From: an uncultured bacterium
Lineage (GTDB): Bacteria > Patescibacteriota > Patescibacteriia > UBA1558 > GWA2-36-10
Direction: 5' to 3'
Length of the DNA stretch: 20,297 nt
Assembly (NCBI GenBank): GCA_903876815.1
Contig: CAIRBL010000069.1
Location: forward strand, 1 to 20,297
Shown here: positions 1 to 7,589 of the stretch, one piece after another
How the letters are laid out: every line of letters starts with the position of its first letter
How positions within the stretch are numbered: the stretch's first letter is position 1
Notes under the pieces: generated by a model
Told to the model about the DNA's origin: nothing
The model's database searches: none
Seen by the model: the letters and a program-made list of their open reading frames with translations, nothing else
Translations under genes and position numbers: made by a program

Positions 1-1035
1 AGCCAGTAATTTATCTGACAATCTTCTAGTTGGGTTAGACCAAATATCTGAGACTAAAGTACCAAAGGTAGTTAGAGATCTTGTACCATTAGCCCAAACA
101 GCAGTCGCTACATCTGAAGCAAGTGTTCCAAAGGTAGTGAGGGATCTAGCTGGACTTGTCCAAACAGCCTCTGGTACAGTCAAGGCCAAAGACGAAGATG
201 CAGTATTAACTACACTATTTACATTATCATTGACCATAACTGCTATCGAAGAAGAAGCACTGTTGATAGTATTGGTCAAATCTGATGCAGTGGTATCAAG
301 ATAAATTTCTGTGGCTAAATGTCCGCCTCCAGATAATACCTTATCAGTTAATCTTCTGGTGCCAGCATAAGCATCATTCCAAACATCAGCAGCTAGTGAG
401 CCAAAAGCTGTCAAAGTACGCGTACCGCTACCCCAAACTGCAGTAGCAATATCAGAGACCAATGTACCAAAACTATCCAAAGTACGACCACCATAAGACC
501 AAACATCAGCAGCAGTCAATGAACTACCTCCACCAGCACCAGACACTGGTGCATCAAGTGTAGTGTTTAGGTGCTCACCTACACTACCTGGAGTAGTAAA
601 GGTGCTAGTAGCAGTATCCCACACAGCTGCCGCCACATCCTCAGCTGAGCCAGTCGATGTAGCGATTATAAAAGTCTTGTCACCAACTATCAAATCTACC
701 CCCGCTGTACCACAAGACATAGTGGCTGGCCAAGTGCCTTGAGTGGCTGAGCCAGCAAAATTATAATAATGCCAACCATTGGCATCTTCGCTCATCAAAA
801 CATTGTTGACCACCAAAGACCCACTGGGATTCCAAATGTTTATATGACAATCAGCTGTTGAAGCAGTATAGTCATCTTCATAAACAAACTCTCCCAAAGT
901 AAAAGGAAAGTCCGGTGCATACACAGTAGCAGCTGAAGATGTAAAAGCAAAGAAAAAAACAAATACAAATGCCATACTTAAATGCACTTGTATTTTTTTC
1001 AAATTAAAATAAAACTTTTTTATTTTTTTCGGCAT
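1..1035 (-). CDS. Sec-signal repeat protein (VW..TRTLT..FGTL repeats), 3' end outside window
   Basis: The frame is open from an ATG at 1033-1035 to the window edge (345 residues, no stop). The N-terminus is a clear Sec-type signal: lysines at 3-7 and 13-14, a hydrophobic stretch at about 20-33, and a small-residue region ending near SSAATVYA (33-40). Residues 41-130 look like a small beta domain with two cysteines (63, 108). Then come two copies of a ~55-residue repeat (about 178-234 and 291-345), each built from VW, (G/A)(T/G)R(T/S)L, FG(T/S)L and (S/A)D(I/V), and each ending in TRRL(T/S)DK(V/L)L. They are separated by a Ser/Thr/Ala-rich linker that may be helical. Such VW/TRTLT repeats occur, as I recall, in fibre-like proteins of phages and CPR bacteria; I cannot name a family. 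It is last in a same-strand gene set, 61 bases after the lysozyme-like gene. Exported surface or fibre protein is an inference; the reading frame itself is secure. Confidence 0.8.
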   Translation of the reverse strand, partial: MPKKIKKFYFNLKKIQVHLSMAFVFVFFFAFTSSAATVYAPDFPFTLGEFVYEDDYTASTADCHINIWNPSGSLVVNNVLMSEDANGWHYYNFAGSATQGTWPATMSCGTAGVDLIVGDKTFIIATSTGSAEDVAAAVWDTATSTFTTPGSVGEHLNTTLDAPVSGAGGGSSLTAADVWSYGGRTLDSFGTLVSDIATAVWGSGTRTLTAFGSLAADVWNDAYAGTRRLTDKVLSGGGHLATEIYLDTTASDLTNTINSASSSIAVMVNDNVNSVVNTASSSLALTVPEAVWTSPARSLTTFGTLASDVATAVWANGTRSLTTFGTLVSDIWSNPTRRLSDKLLA

Positions 1036-1096
1036 CGCCTCTGTTGTTTAAAAACCTTGTTGTAAGTTATAAATATTTTATAGCGCCAAAAATAAT

Positions 1097-1921
1097 CTAC
1101 TCCTCTGTACTAGTAGCATTATCATCTGGCACAATCACCTCTTCTGTGCTAGTAGCTGTTTCTGTATTTTCTGTAGTTTCTACAAGCTCTTCTGTGCTGG
1201 TAGCATTATCATCTGTATTATTTTCGCTACTGGTTTCCACTGTTTCTTCTTGTATATTTTCTGGAGTCTCAACTGCTTGGTTTAAAATGCGATGACGACT
1301 AAGCCACTCGGCCACCGCAGTCACGCCTTCTTGCCAAGAAGCATAATTGCGAATGGCAGTGCCAGTATTGCCGACATTACCGGGATTCATCGTATCAACT
1401 GCTACACCAGCAGTACCAAAACGAGAGTCAAGCTCCATGATAGCCATCAGCAAACGCACGTCAACAGGGTATTCTTGGACAGCGTTCAAAATCATCATGG
1501 CGGTCACCGGACTAGAAATGGCCTTGCTATCAATATATAAATCAATCTCTGAGCTGTCAGCCATTGCTCCCATGGTTTGCAAAATATTAGCTATTTTTTG
1601 TTCATGCAAAGGATCAGTCGCATAAGTAGAAATATCATAGGCACTCATACAAGCAGTAGCGCCTTCATAAATAATCGGTGCATTTTTGACGGCGGTCATA
1701 CCAGCGGCAATCATCGTAGAAATATCAGTATTTGCTCCAGTTGCCACTTGCGTAGCACTGAGCAATAAACGCAATTTATATAGCGTATCATTGACCTGAG
1801 CCATTTCTACGTCAGTTGAATTCATGGTATTTAAATCCCCCACCATAAAAGCTTGAGCTTTGGCATTGGTCAAAAAGATTAATTTATTTTCTAATAGTTG
1901 AATTAAATATTCTATATTCAT
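1097..1921 (-). CDS. Lysozyme-like (glucosaminidase-type) protein with acidic tail
   Basis: 274 residues. Residues 140-208 resemble bacterial glucosaminidase/lysozyme-like domains: LLMAIMELDSRFGTAG places a Glu at 163 where the catalytic acid is expected, followed by the family-like NPGNVGNTG (179-187) and YASWQEGVTAVAEWL (193-207). The expected role is cleavage of the peptidoglycan glycan chain. Residues 1-130 are Ala/Met-rich and probably helical, with no known domain. Residues 216-274 form a low-complexity Glu/Thr/Ser/Asn tail with NATSTEE twice. I see no signal peptide or membrane helix, which is odd for a wall hydrolase; export could be non-classical or the protein could be a part of a larger assembly, as in phage tails. 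It lies 18 bases after the 886-residue gene and is probably co-transcribed with it. No clear Shine-Dalgarno precedes the ATG. The fold call is fairly safe; activity is inferred. Confidence 0.72.
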   Translation of the reverse strand: MNIEYLIQLLENKLIFLTNAKAQAFMVGDLNTMNSTDVEMAQVNDTLYKLRLLLSATQVATGANTDISTMIAAGMTAVKNAPIIYEGATACMSAYDISTYATDPLHEQKIANILQTMGAMADSSEIDLYIDSKAISSPVTAMMILNAVQEYPVDVRLLMAIMELDSRFGTAGVAVDTMNPGNVGNTGTAIRNYASWQEGVTAVAEWLSRHRILNQAVETPENIQEETVETSSENNTDDNATSTEELVETTENTETATSTEEVIVPDDNATSTEE

Positions 1922-1939
1922 ATGCGTCTAAAAATTTTA

Positions 1940-4600
1940 TTAGTACCACAAAAGTTGTTTAAAGCACTCCACGTTACTAGCACGATTGATCCATAAATAT
2001 TTCAAATGATCAGCCGTTTCGATAATCTCCATACGATTACCAATGATTGCTGTTGGCGCTAGATATGGATACTGACCCGCACCATGAACCCAGCTGGTCA
2101 CTAAATCAAAATAATAAATTCTTTGCGTATTATCTTTGGTAAAATAAATTCTATCCCCACCATCATAACAGAAATTCGAACCAGTAGTTAAGGTTTCTAC
2201 TTGTGGTGTAACGGCCAGCATTTCCCAACGATTAGTCGAGATGTTATAGCGATCCCAGCCATAACTAGCGCCACCACGAGGTGAATATAAATATTTTCCA
2301 GAAATAGTGGTATCAGAAGTGCCAAAAATAGCTAATAAGCTCATACCCGTACCACGCACCGGGATATCTAAAATAGAATAAGAAGTGGAATTAGCTACTG
2401 GTAAAGTACCGGCCACGGTAATTGTCAAAACTGTGGCTGTGTTAGAACTCACGATACCCTCGACATCGGCTTGACCAGCACCAGCAGTTTTTTTGACACG
2501 ACGACCAGTGTGAATATTAACTGCCCAAGTTTTACTAGAATCAGCAATCGCAGTAGTAGTTTGACCAGCGCCGGTAGCAATACCTGAATCATAAGCACCG
2601 TGAGCTGCGCGCTCCGCAATCACATAACGACCAATACCATTAACCGGCGTCAATGATGGTGCGGTTTTAAAAGTCAAAGTAGTAGCAGTATTTGAAGCTA
2701 TTTCCATACCAACTGAAACCAAAGCTCCGGTACCAGCAGGTGGGTTAGTAATCGCAAAGTAGCAAATGTAGTTAGCCCAACCATTAACGGTCCAGTTTTT
2801 AGAAGCATCAGTCAAGGTAGTGGCTGAATGGCCAGTAAAAGTAGCATTGGCACTAGGCGTACCGCCCATAGTATAGGTAAAGACTGTGGCTGAAGTGACA
2901 GAAACTACCTGAGTAGTGATATTATAAGTAGCCGCATCACCACCAGTAGCACCCATGACTTTAAAATAATCACCTACTTTGAGACGATGGGGATTAACAG
3001 TCGTACAAGTCGCCGTTGTTCCAGACCTCGTCAAAGTGTTGATGGCCTGTGGTCTGCGTGCTGCCACGCCAGATGAATTACAAAGTATCACTACACCCTG
3101 TCTCGGGCTACCATAGTCAACGATATTTGAACTCGCCGCCATATCAGCATCAATACTATGGCCGATCATAGCTGACTGTCCGCCAAGCAATAAATAAATC
3201 TTGTTGTGATTATTGATTATGATATAGCCACTAGTAGTATCTGGTGTAATATCCCAATTATTGTCTGGATACAACGTCAAAGTAGTACCATTATTACTTG
3301 CAATTTTTCTTTCTTGACCAACACCAGTACCAGAAATAATAGCTACGCGATAATTTTTCCAACGATCAGTGGACCAAGTAGCAGCAGAATCTACTAAGGT
3401 GGTAGAGGTGGCAGAAGTCACAATACCAGCGTCATAGCCCTCAATACGATATTTTGTAGTGGCGTCTGGCGCCGTGGTCGTTGAGCCTACCCAAGTCAAA
3501 GTAGTACCTGTATTAGCAGTAATTTTACGCAATCTGTCAGCACCGCCAGCTGGTATCGTGCCAGACACAAAACGCACCCACTTGCCAACAAATTCATTAG
3601 TAGTCCAATTTTTTGTTGTGTCTACCAAAGTAGTAGTTGTACCTGAACTAGCTGTTCCCGCCTCCCACAAAGAAGCATTACGCACGGTACGCTCGATCAC
3701 GCCATCAGTACCAACAGCAGTCATCAAAGCCGAAGTAGCCGAACGAATATACCAGGTATCTGAAGCAATGCTATAAAATTGTAAAGTAAAAAATGGCGCA
3801 GCAGCAGCAGATGAAGCCAAAAAAATACCTCCACACTCCACCACAAAATGGGAAGAGCTGTCAGGATTTGTGTCCCAAGCGCTGTTGACAGTGATAACTG
3901 AGCTTTCTATCTGATAAACAGAGCCTACGCCAGCAGCCTCAGCCACAAAAGCCGGACTTGGCACAGCAGGGTTGGTGTCATAATCAATTTCATATCCTAA
4001 GATATCAGCATAAGTAAAAACTGTGGCTGTATGATGCAAAATACGCCTAACTTGTCCGATACCAGCACCAGCAATAATACGAAATTGATAGCCAGCATAT
4101 TGATTGATAGCGGCTGTGATACGGGTATCAGTAAAAGTCAAACCAGCAGAAATCGCCGTCATAATACCAGTATAAGCCACTGTTGGCTCAGCTACTGAAG
4201 TGATGGTACGACGCTGACCAGCACCAGTACCAGACTCAATACGGATATCAAAACCCTTAAGTACCTGGCCAAAATAAGCCGGAGCAGTGATAGTGGTGGA
4301 GCCACCAGCTAAGGCTCTAGCTTCAAAACCATAAGCGCCAGAAAATTTCATACTTGACCAAGTAGCGGGAGCAATTGGCGGCGAAGAAAGCTGCATATAA
4401 GTATCAGTCCAAGTATCATAGCGATAAAAACCGGTAGCTGATATCAAATAATAAATATAACGTCCGTGAATCGGATTACCAATAGAACTATCAGCTGCAG
4501 TTGAAGTACTGATAGCAGTTGATACTGCTGGCGCCGTACGACACCACTCCCAAATCGGGGTATCAACTTGTACGCGTAAACTATTTGTTGTAAGACTCAT
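1940..4600 (-). CDS. Large beta-repeat protein with kelch-like blades, phage structural protein-like
   Basis: 886 residues, almost wholly beta-type, rich in Thr, Ser, Ala and Gly. Kelch-like blades are visible at the ends and in the middle: YIYYLISATGFYRYDTWTD (48-66), TLQFYSIASDTWYIRSA (272-288), HNKIYLLLGG (465-474), YLYSPRGG...WDRYN...NRWEML (770-795) and DRIYFTKD...YYFDLVTSWV (816-838). Between them are about six repeats of the type W..N.W..Y.v.I.SGTG.GQ.R.I.sNTaTtLT....W...PD.tt.Y.I (near 104-198, 311-388, 392-462, 592-663, 673-745). The same repeat occurs in the neighbouring 545-residue Tat-signal protein. The start (WEWCR at 17-21) and the end (GNRMEIIETADHLKYLWINR, 854-873) recall phage virion or tail proteins; this is from memory, not a search. 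No signal peptide is seen. A surface or tail-fibre-like structural role is inferred. Confidence 0.72.
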   Translation of the reverse strand: MSLTTNSLRVQVDTPIWEWCRTAPAVSTAISTSTAADSSIGNPIHGRYIYYLISATGFYRYDTWTDTYMQLSSPPIAPATWSSMKFSGAYGFEARALAGGSTTITAPAYFGQVLKGFDIRIESGTGAGQRRTITSVAEPTVAYTGIMTAISAGLTFTDTRITAAINQYAGYQFRIIAGAGIGQVRRILHHTATVFTYADILGYEIDYDTNPAVPSPAFVAEAAGVGSVYQIESSVITVNSAWDTNPDSSSHFVVECGGIFLASSAAAAPFFTLQFYSIASDTWYIRSATSALMTAVGTDGVIERTVRNASLWEAGTASSGTTTTLVDTTKNWTTNEFVGKWVRFVSGTIPAGGADRLRKITANTGTTLTWVGSTTTAPDATTKYRIEGYDAGIVTSATSTTLVDSAATWSTDRWKNYRVAIISGTGVGQERKIASNNGTTLTLYPDNNWDITPDTTSGYIIINNHNKIYLLLGGQSAMIGHSIDADMAASSNIVDYGSPRQGVVILCNSSGVAARRPQAINTLTRSGTTATCTTVNPHRLKVGDYFKVMGATGGDAATYNITTQVVSVTSATVFTYTMGGTPSANATFTGHSATTLTDASKNWTVNGWANYICYFAITNPPAGTGALVSVGMEIASNTATTLTFKTAPSLTPVNGIGRYVIAERAAHGAYDSGIATGAGQTTTAIADSSKTWAVNIHTGRRVKKTAGAGQADVEGIVSSNTATVLTITVAGTLPVANSTSYSILDIPVRGTGMSLLAIFGTSDTTISGKYLYSPRGGASYGWDRYNISTNRWEMLAVTPQVETLTTGSNFCYDGGDRIYFTKDNTQRIYYFDLVTSWVHGAGQYPYLAPTAIIGNRMEIIETADHLKYLWINRASNVECFKQLLWY

Positions 4601-4613
4601 ATAATCTTTATAT

Positions 4614-6251
4614 TTATGAAAAAGTTAATTGACTTCTGATAGAATCATTATAAACCTTGTGCGAAATATCACCAAATTTTTGTTGGGCTGCATAAGAGCC
4701 GATAGTGGCCATACTAGAAATAGAGGTGACAGTACCGACAGTCGAGTCAGTTCCTATACCCACACGAGGCATGCCAGCTACTTTTCCTACGTCAATATTG
4801 GACGCTGGCAAAACACATATTTCATAATATCTCGTCGGAAATGGATAAATGGCATAAGTAGAGCTTAAGTCTGGCCAAGTAGACCAAGCTGTAGAAATCG
4901 TCAGAGTGGTCGCTGTGTTAGAGCTAATATGTCTCACTTGACCATAACCAGTACCACTAGTAATTTTTATTAAATAATTTGCGAAAGCGTTTGTGGTCCA
5001 AGATTTTGTAGCGTCTACAAATAAAAATTCACTGGTTGAAGGTGTAGAGGCTGTGCCTGAGCTACTAGCATCTGTAGGCATAGCGCTAATGGTATAAGTA
5101 GAGCTGCTGTCTGGAGTAATCAACCAAGAACCATTAAGTGTCAAAGTATCAGTGGTGTTACTAGCTACTGTTAAAGCTTGGCCAAGGCCAGTGCCGCTAG
5201 TAATAGCTAGCACATAATTTGCCCAAAAATTTTCTGTCCACACCTTGCTCGTATCAGTAAAAGTGTTTGCACCCTGTGTACCCAAAGCGGTGCCTGATTC
5301 TTGAATCTGTGTTTCTCCTACTCTGGCTGTCCAAGCAGTAGCTAAAGTCAAAACTGTGGCTGTGTTGCTAGAAATCAAACGAATTTGTTCTTCACCTAAA
5401 GAACTAGTAATACGAACTGCAAAATTTGCGAAAGCGTTTGTTGTCCAAGCTTTAGCTGTATCGGCGAGTGTTAATAAACTTTGATTACCCAAAGTATTAG
5501 CAAAAACAGACACTGCTGTACGAATATCATAAATACCATAAGTAGAAGTAGCGTCTGGTAAAGTTGTCCAAGCATCCTGCAAAGTTAAAGTAGTAGCTGT
5601 GTTATTTAATATCATGCGAATCTGTCCACTGCCAGTACCACCAGTAATTTTCACTGCAAAATAAGACCACTTATCTACCAACCAAGAAGAATGCTTAGTG
5701 GTATCGACTAATTGCGTCAAACTTTGAGTACCAGTAGCAGTGCCGCTCTCAAGTGGGCCATTAAGATTATCACCCCAAGCATCAAAAGTAACTCTTCTTC
5801 TGTTTGCTACATCAACTGTTGCTCGTGACTCTAATAATTTCACCATGCGACGTAACAAAATAACATTATCCTCGCTCAATGGATTAATACGAGCACCCTC
5901 AATATCTTTTAAACCAACTGCATCAGAATCGCCCGCTTTGGCAACCATTAGATTTGAGCCTGAAAAAGTAAATTTATTGGAATTAGTAACTAAAGTATCA
6001 GTGTTTGTTTTGACACTAGCTAAACTCGTTTCTGTGGCGGGACTGATGCGGACATTTGAAGCATCTTTGACACCCACGACACTCGTGGCTGGTGTGCCAC
6101 CCATCACTAAAGCACTAGTTTTTTTGGGAAACATCGTAGCACCTAGTGCGCCTAGGCCGATGACACCTAAAGATTTCAAAAACAAACGACGTTTTTTATC
6201 GGCTATGACATCATCTTTTATTTTGTTTTTGGAAGCAAGAGCTTGCTGCAT
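4614..6251 (-). CDS. Tat-signal protein with four ~75-residue beta repeats (long paralogue)
   Basis: 545 residues. The N-terminus is a textbook twin-arginine signal: KKRRLFLK (19-26), a moderately hydrophobic stretch to about 40, then KKTSALVMGG. The N-domain (about 47-160) carries VRISPATETSL (67-77), INPLSEDNVILLRRMVKLLE (122-141) and ATVDVANRRRVTFDAWG (144-160). Four repeats follow at about 168-242, 248-313, 318-390 and 396-470, with SGTG.GQ.R.I..NTAT.LTL and PD.SSTY.I signatures. The C-terminal part (495-545) ends in NDSIRSQLTFS. The 245-residue upstream neighbour is the same protein without the repeats. Folded export through Tat is the predicted route, and tatA and tatC lie about 1.1-2.1 kb upstream on the same strand. 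Repeats and termini resemble phage structural proteins (from memory). ATG start, no Shine-Dalgarno, 22 bases after the paralogue. Confidence 0.78.
   Translation of the reverse strand: MQQALASKNKIKDDVIADKKRRLFLKSLGVIGLGALGATMFPKKTSALVMGGTPATSVVGVKDASNVRISPATETSLASVKTNTDTLVTNSNKFTFSGSNLMVAKAGDSDAVGLKDIEGARINPLSEDNVILLRRMVKLLESRATVDVANRRRVTFDAWGDNLNGPLESGTATGTQSLTQLVDTTKHSSWLVDKWSYFAVKITGGTGSGQIRMILNNTATTLTLQDAWTTLPDATSTYGIYDIRTAVSVFANTLGNQSLLTLADTAKAWTTNAFANFAVRITSSLGEEQIRLISSNTATVLTLATAWTARVGETQIQESGTALGTQGANTFTDTSKVWTENFWANYVLAITSGTGLGQALTVASNTTDTLTLNGSWLITPDSSSTYTISAMPTDASSSGTASTPSTSEFLFVDATKSWTTNAFANYLIKITSGTGYGQVRHISSNTATTLTISTAWSTWPDLSSTYAIYPFPTRYYEICVLPASNIDVGKVAGMPRVGIGTDSTVGTVTSISSMATIGSYAAQQKFGDISHKVYNDSIRSQLTFS
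4770..5771 (-). repeat. Four-unit repeat array inside the long Tat-signal protein
   Basis: Residues 161-494 of the 545-residue protein, absent from the short paralogue. Each unit of about 65-75 residues follows a pattern of T.T..LvDt.k.W..n.fa.y.v.ItsGtG.gQ.r.I.sNTaT.LTl...W...pd.sstY.I. Units are well diverged from each other, so the expansion is old. Confidence 0.75.
5951..6194. repeat. Direct repeat A, copy 1 (Tat signal and N-domain)
   Basis: 244 bases that match 6648-6891 without gaps and with about nine differences by eye (about 96% identity). It lies inside the 545-residue gene and covers the Tat signal and the first part of the exported domain. Confidence 0.9.
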
Positions 6252-6273
6252 TGCTGAAAAATTTTATTTTTAT

Positions 6274-7011
6274 TTATGAAAAAGTCAAATTACGACGAAT
6301 AGAATTAGCATAGACATCATGAGCCACATCACCATACATTTGTTGAGCCGCATAAGAGCCGACAGTCACCACATTAGTCACCGATGTTACTGTACCCACA
6401 GTCGAGTCAGTGCCCAAGGCCACACGAGCACAACCAGCACTCGTACCAGTACCGACGTTAATACTAGTGCCCCAAGCATCCACTGTCATTCTTTGTCTGT
6501 TGGCTACGTCAACTGTAGCCGCAGATTCTAGTAGTTTCACCATGCGACGCAAAAGAATAACTGTATCTTCACTCACAGGGTTAATACGATCACCTTCAAT
6601 ATCTTTTAAACCAACCACATCAGAGCCACCAGAACTTTCTACCAAAAGATTTGAGCCAGAAAAAGTAAATTTATTGGAATTAGTAACTAAAGTATCAGTG
6701 TTTGTTTTTACACTAGCTAAACTTGTTTCTGTGGCGGGGCTGATGCGGACATTTGAAGCATCTTTGACACCCACTACACTAGTAGCTGGCGTGCCACCCA
6801 TCACTAAAGCACTAGTTTTTTTGGGAAACATCGTAGCACCTAGTGCGCCTAGGCCAATGACACCTAAAGATTTCAAAAACAAACGACGTTTGTGGTCGTT
6901 AACTTGTGCTAAATTATTTTTTTGTGGAGAAATTTTAGCAACAGAAAAATTTTTTTTCTTTTTCTGTTTTGGTCTAGAACCGAAAAAATTTTCTAGTGAA
7001 AAAACGGGCAT
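6274..7011 (-). CDS. Tat-signal protein, short paralogue without repeats
   Basis: 245 residues. A Lys-rich leader (residues 14-41) precedes the twin-arginine motif KRRLFLK (41-47) and a hydrophobic segment to about 61, followed by KKTSALVMGG. Residues 41-122 are identical to residues 20-101 of the downstream 545-residue protein. The rest is also related: NRQRMTVDAWG (171-181), ALGTDSTVGTVTS (198-210) and the C-terminal YANSIRRNLTFS. Only about 13 residues join the N- and C-domains here, where the paralogue has four inserted repeats. It is probably the first gene of the repeat-protein operon: the -35/-10 pair at 7056-7084 is well placed and no Shine-Dalgarno is seen. Export by the adjacent Tat system is inferred from the signal and from position. 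The function after export is unknown; a structural role is likely, because no catalytic motif is visible. Confidence 0.78.
   Translation of the reverse strand: MPVFSLENFFGSRPKQKKKKNFSVAKISPQKNNLAQVNDHKRRLFLKSLGVIGLGALGATMFPKKTSALVMGGTPATSVVGVKDASNVRISPATETSLASVKTNTDTLVTNSNKFTFSGSNLLVESSGGSDVVGLKDIEGDRINPVSEDTVILLRRMVKLLESAATVDVANRQRMTVDAWGTSINVGTGTSAGCARVALGTDSTVGTVTSVTNVVTVGSYAAQQMYGDVAHDVYANSIRRNLTFS
6648..6891. repeat. Direct repeat A, copy 2 (Tat signal and N-domain)
   Basis: Partner of 5951-6194, offset by exactly 697 bases, inside the 245-residue gene. The differences are silent, so both genes encode the same 82 residues here. Confidence 0.9.
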
Positions 7012-7025
7012 TAAAAATTAATAAA

Positions 7026-7062
7026 TTATAATTTAGTTTTAAAAACTTTAACTAAATTATAA
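7026..7062. repeat. Perfect 13-bp inverted repeat upstream of the Tat cargo genes
   Basis: TTATAATTTAGTT (7026-7038) and AACTAAATTATAA (7050-7062) are exact reverse complements separated by 11 bases. The right arm includes the -10 of the promoter at 7056-7084. It may be an operator or an mRNA hairpin; a terminator is unlikely because the stem is nearly pure A-T. Confidence 0.7.
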
Positions 7063-7084
7063 CATATAATCTTCAATTTTTCAA
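7056..7084 (-). promoter_or_regulatory. Sigma70-type promoter of the Tat-cargo/repeat-protein operon
   Basis: The minus strand has TTGAAA (7079-7084), a 17-base spacer and a perfect TATAAT (7056-7061). The start would be near 7049, giving a leader of about 38 bases before the ATG at 7011. A second TATAAT (7025-7030) in the other arm of the inverted repeat could start a shorter leader. It lies after the small membrane gene, so cargo genes can be expressed apart from tatCA. Confidence 0.7.
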
Positions 7085-7095
7085 AATAAATTTAT

Positions 7096-7362
7096 TTACT
7101 GATGAAACTGTTTGAAGTAATCTCCGCCTTTAGTTGTTTTTTGATTGTCAGCAAAATTATTTTTGGCCATTTTACTATTTTTTCTGTCTGTCCAAAATGA
7201 CATCCATAGATATAAAAAGACAGGAAAGAGTAAAATATTTGCCAAAAATTCTTTAGCATCATTCATCGAATACCAACCACCGATAAACATAAAAACTGAG
7301 AATATTGCTGCATAATATAGCAAAACTCTGCGGAAAGTTAGTCTTGATAAGTCTAATTTCAT
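7096..7362 (-). CDS. Small membrane protein, unknown
   Basis: 88 residues with two likely membrane helices (about 12-30 and 38-57) and a charged, Lys/Asn/Gln-rich C-terminal tail (58-88). It starts with ATG 26 bases after the tatA stop and is probably the last gene of the tat operon. I do not recognise a family. TatB proteins have one helix and an amphipathic segment, so this is not an obvious TatB. Its position suggests a link to Tat export or only shared transcription. The start is supported by the short gap and by the basic N-terminus (KLDLSRLTFRR) before helix 1. Confidence 0.6.
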   Translation of the reverse strand: MKLDLSRLTFRRVLLYYAAIFSVFMFIGGWYSMNDAKEFLANILLFPVFLYLWMSFWTDRKNSKMAKNNFADNQKTTKGGDYFKQFHQ

Positions 7363-7388
7363 AACAATTAAATATTTAACTACTAAGT

Positions 7389-7562
7389 TTATTTCTTTTT
7401 GTTGTCTTGATTTTTATCATCGATGTTGCCACCAAATCCGCGACGCAAATTTTTTATCGCCTCACCAATACCATTGGCAAGTTCTGGAATTTTTTTGGCG
7501 CCAAATAGTAAAACTAAAATGACAGCAATGATAATAATTTCTCTAGTACCTAATCCAAACAT
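7389..7562 (-). CDS. tatA: Sec-independent protein translocase subunit TatA
   Basis: A 57-residue protein read from ATG at 7560-7562 to TAA at 7389-7391. It has the full TatA plan: a short N-terminus with a polar residue (Glu8) before one membrane helix (about 9-20), the FG hinge (20-21), and the amphipathic helix AKKIPELANGIGEAIKNLRR (22-41), then a charged tail of Asp, Asn and Lys. TatA oligomers form the pathway through which TatC passes folded proteins across the membrane. At 57 residues it is shorter than the E. coli protein (about 89), with the loss in the dispensable C-terminal tail. The tatC gene ends 27 bases upstream. No separate tatB is present in the window, so this is probably a minimal TatAC system in which one protein serves as both TatA and TatB. 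Confidence 0.93.
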   Translation of the reverse strand: MFGLGTREIIIIAVILVLLFGAKKIPELANGIGEAIKNLRRGFGGNIDDKNQDNKKK

Positions 7563-7589
7563 AGTTTTAAAAAATTATTTTATTAAAAA

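Noticed and set aside
3459..3776. Plus-strand frame opposite the 886-residue gene
   Set aside because: Mirror of the Thr/Val-rich minus-strand repeats; the composition is explained by the reverse complement of the true gene.
4770..5771. CRISPR array or DNA tandem repeat
   Set aside because: The units are coding, ~200 bases long and diverged at DNA level; similarity is at protein level.
1..7011. Complete prophage
   Set aside because: No capsid, terminase, portal, integrase or attachment site is seen in the window, and two of the proteins have bacterial Tat signals. What lies to the left is unknown.
5740..7021. Two similar plus-strand frames opposite the Tat-signal genes
   Set aside because: Their resemblance to each other comes only from the duplicated minus-strand sequence; the minus frames have the Tat signals and domains.
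7096..7362. TatB for the small membrane protein
   Set aside because: It has two membrane helices and no FG-hinge or amphipathic TatA/B segment.
7368..7379. TTAAATATTTAA palindrome between tatA and the small membrane gene
   Set aside because: A pure A-T palindrome in AT-rich DNA is expected by chance.
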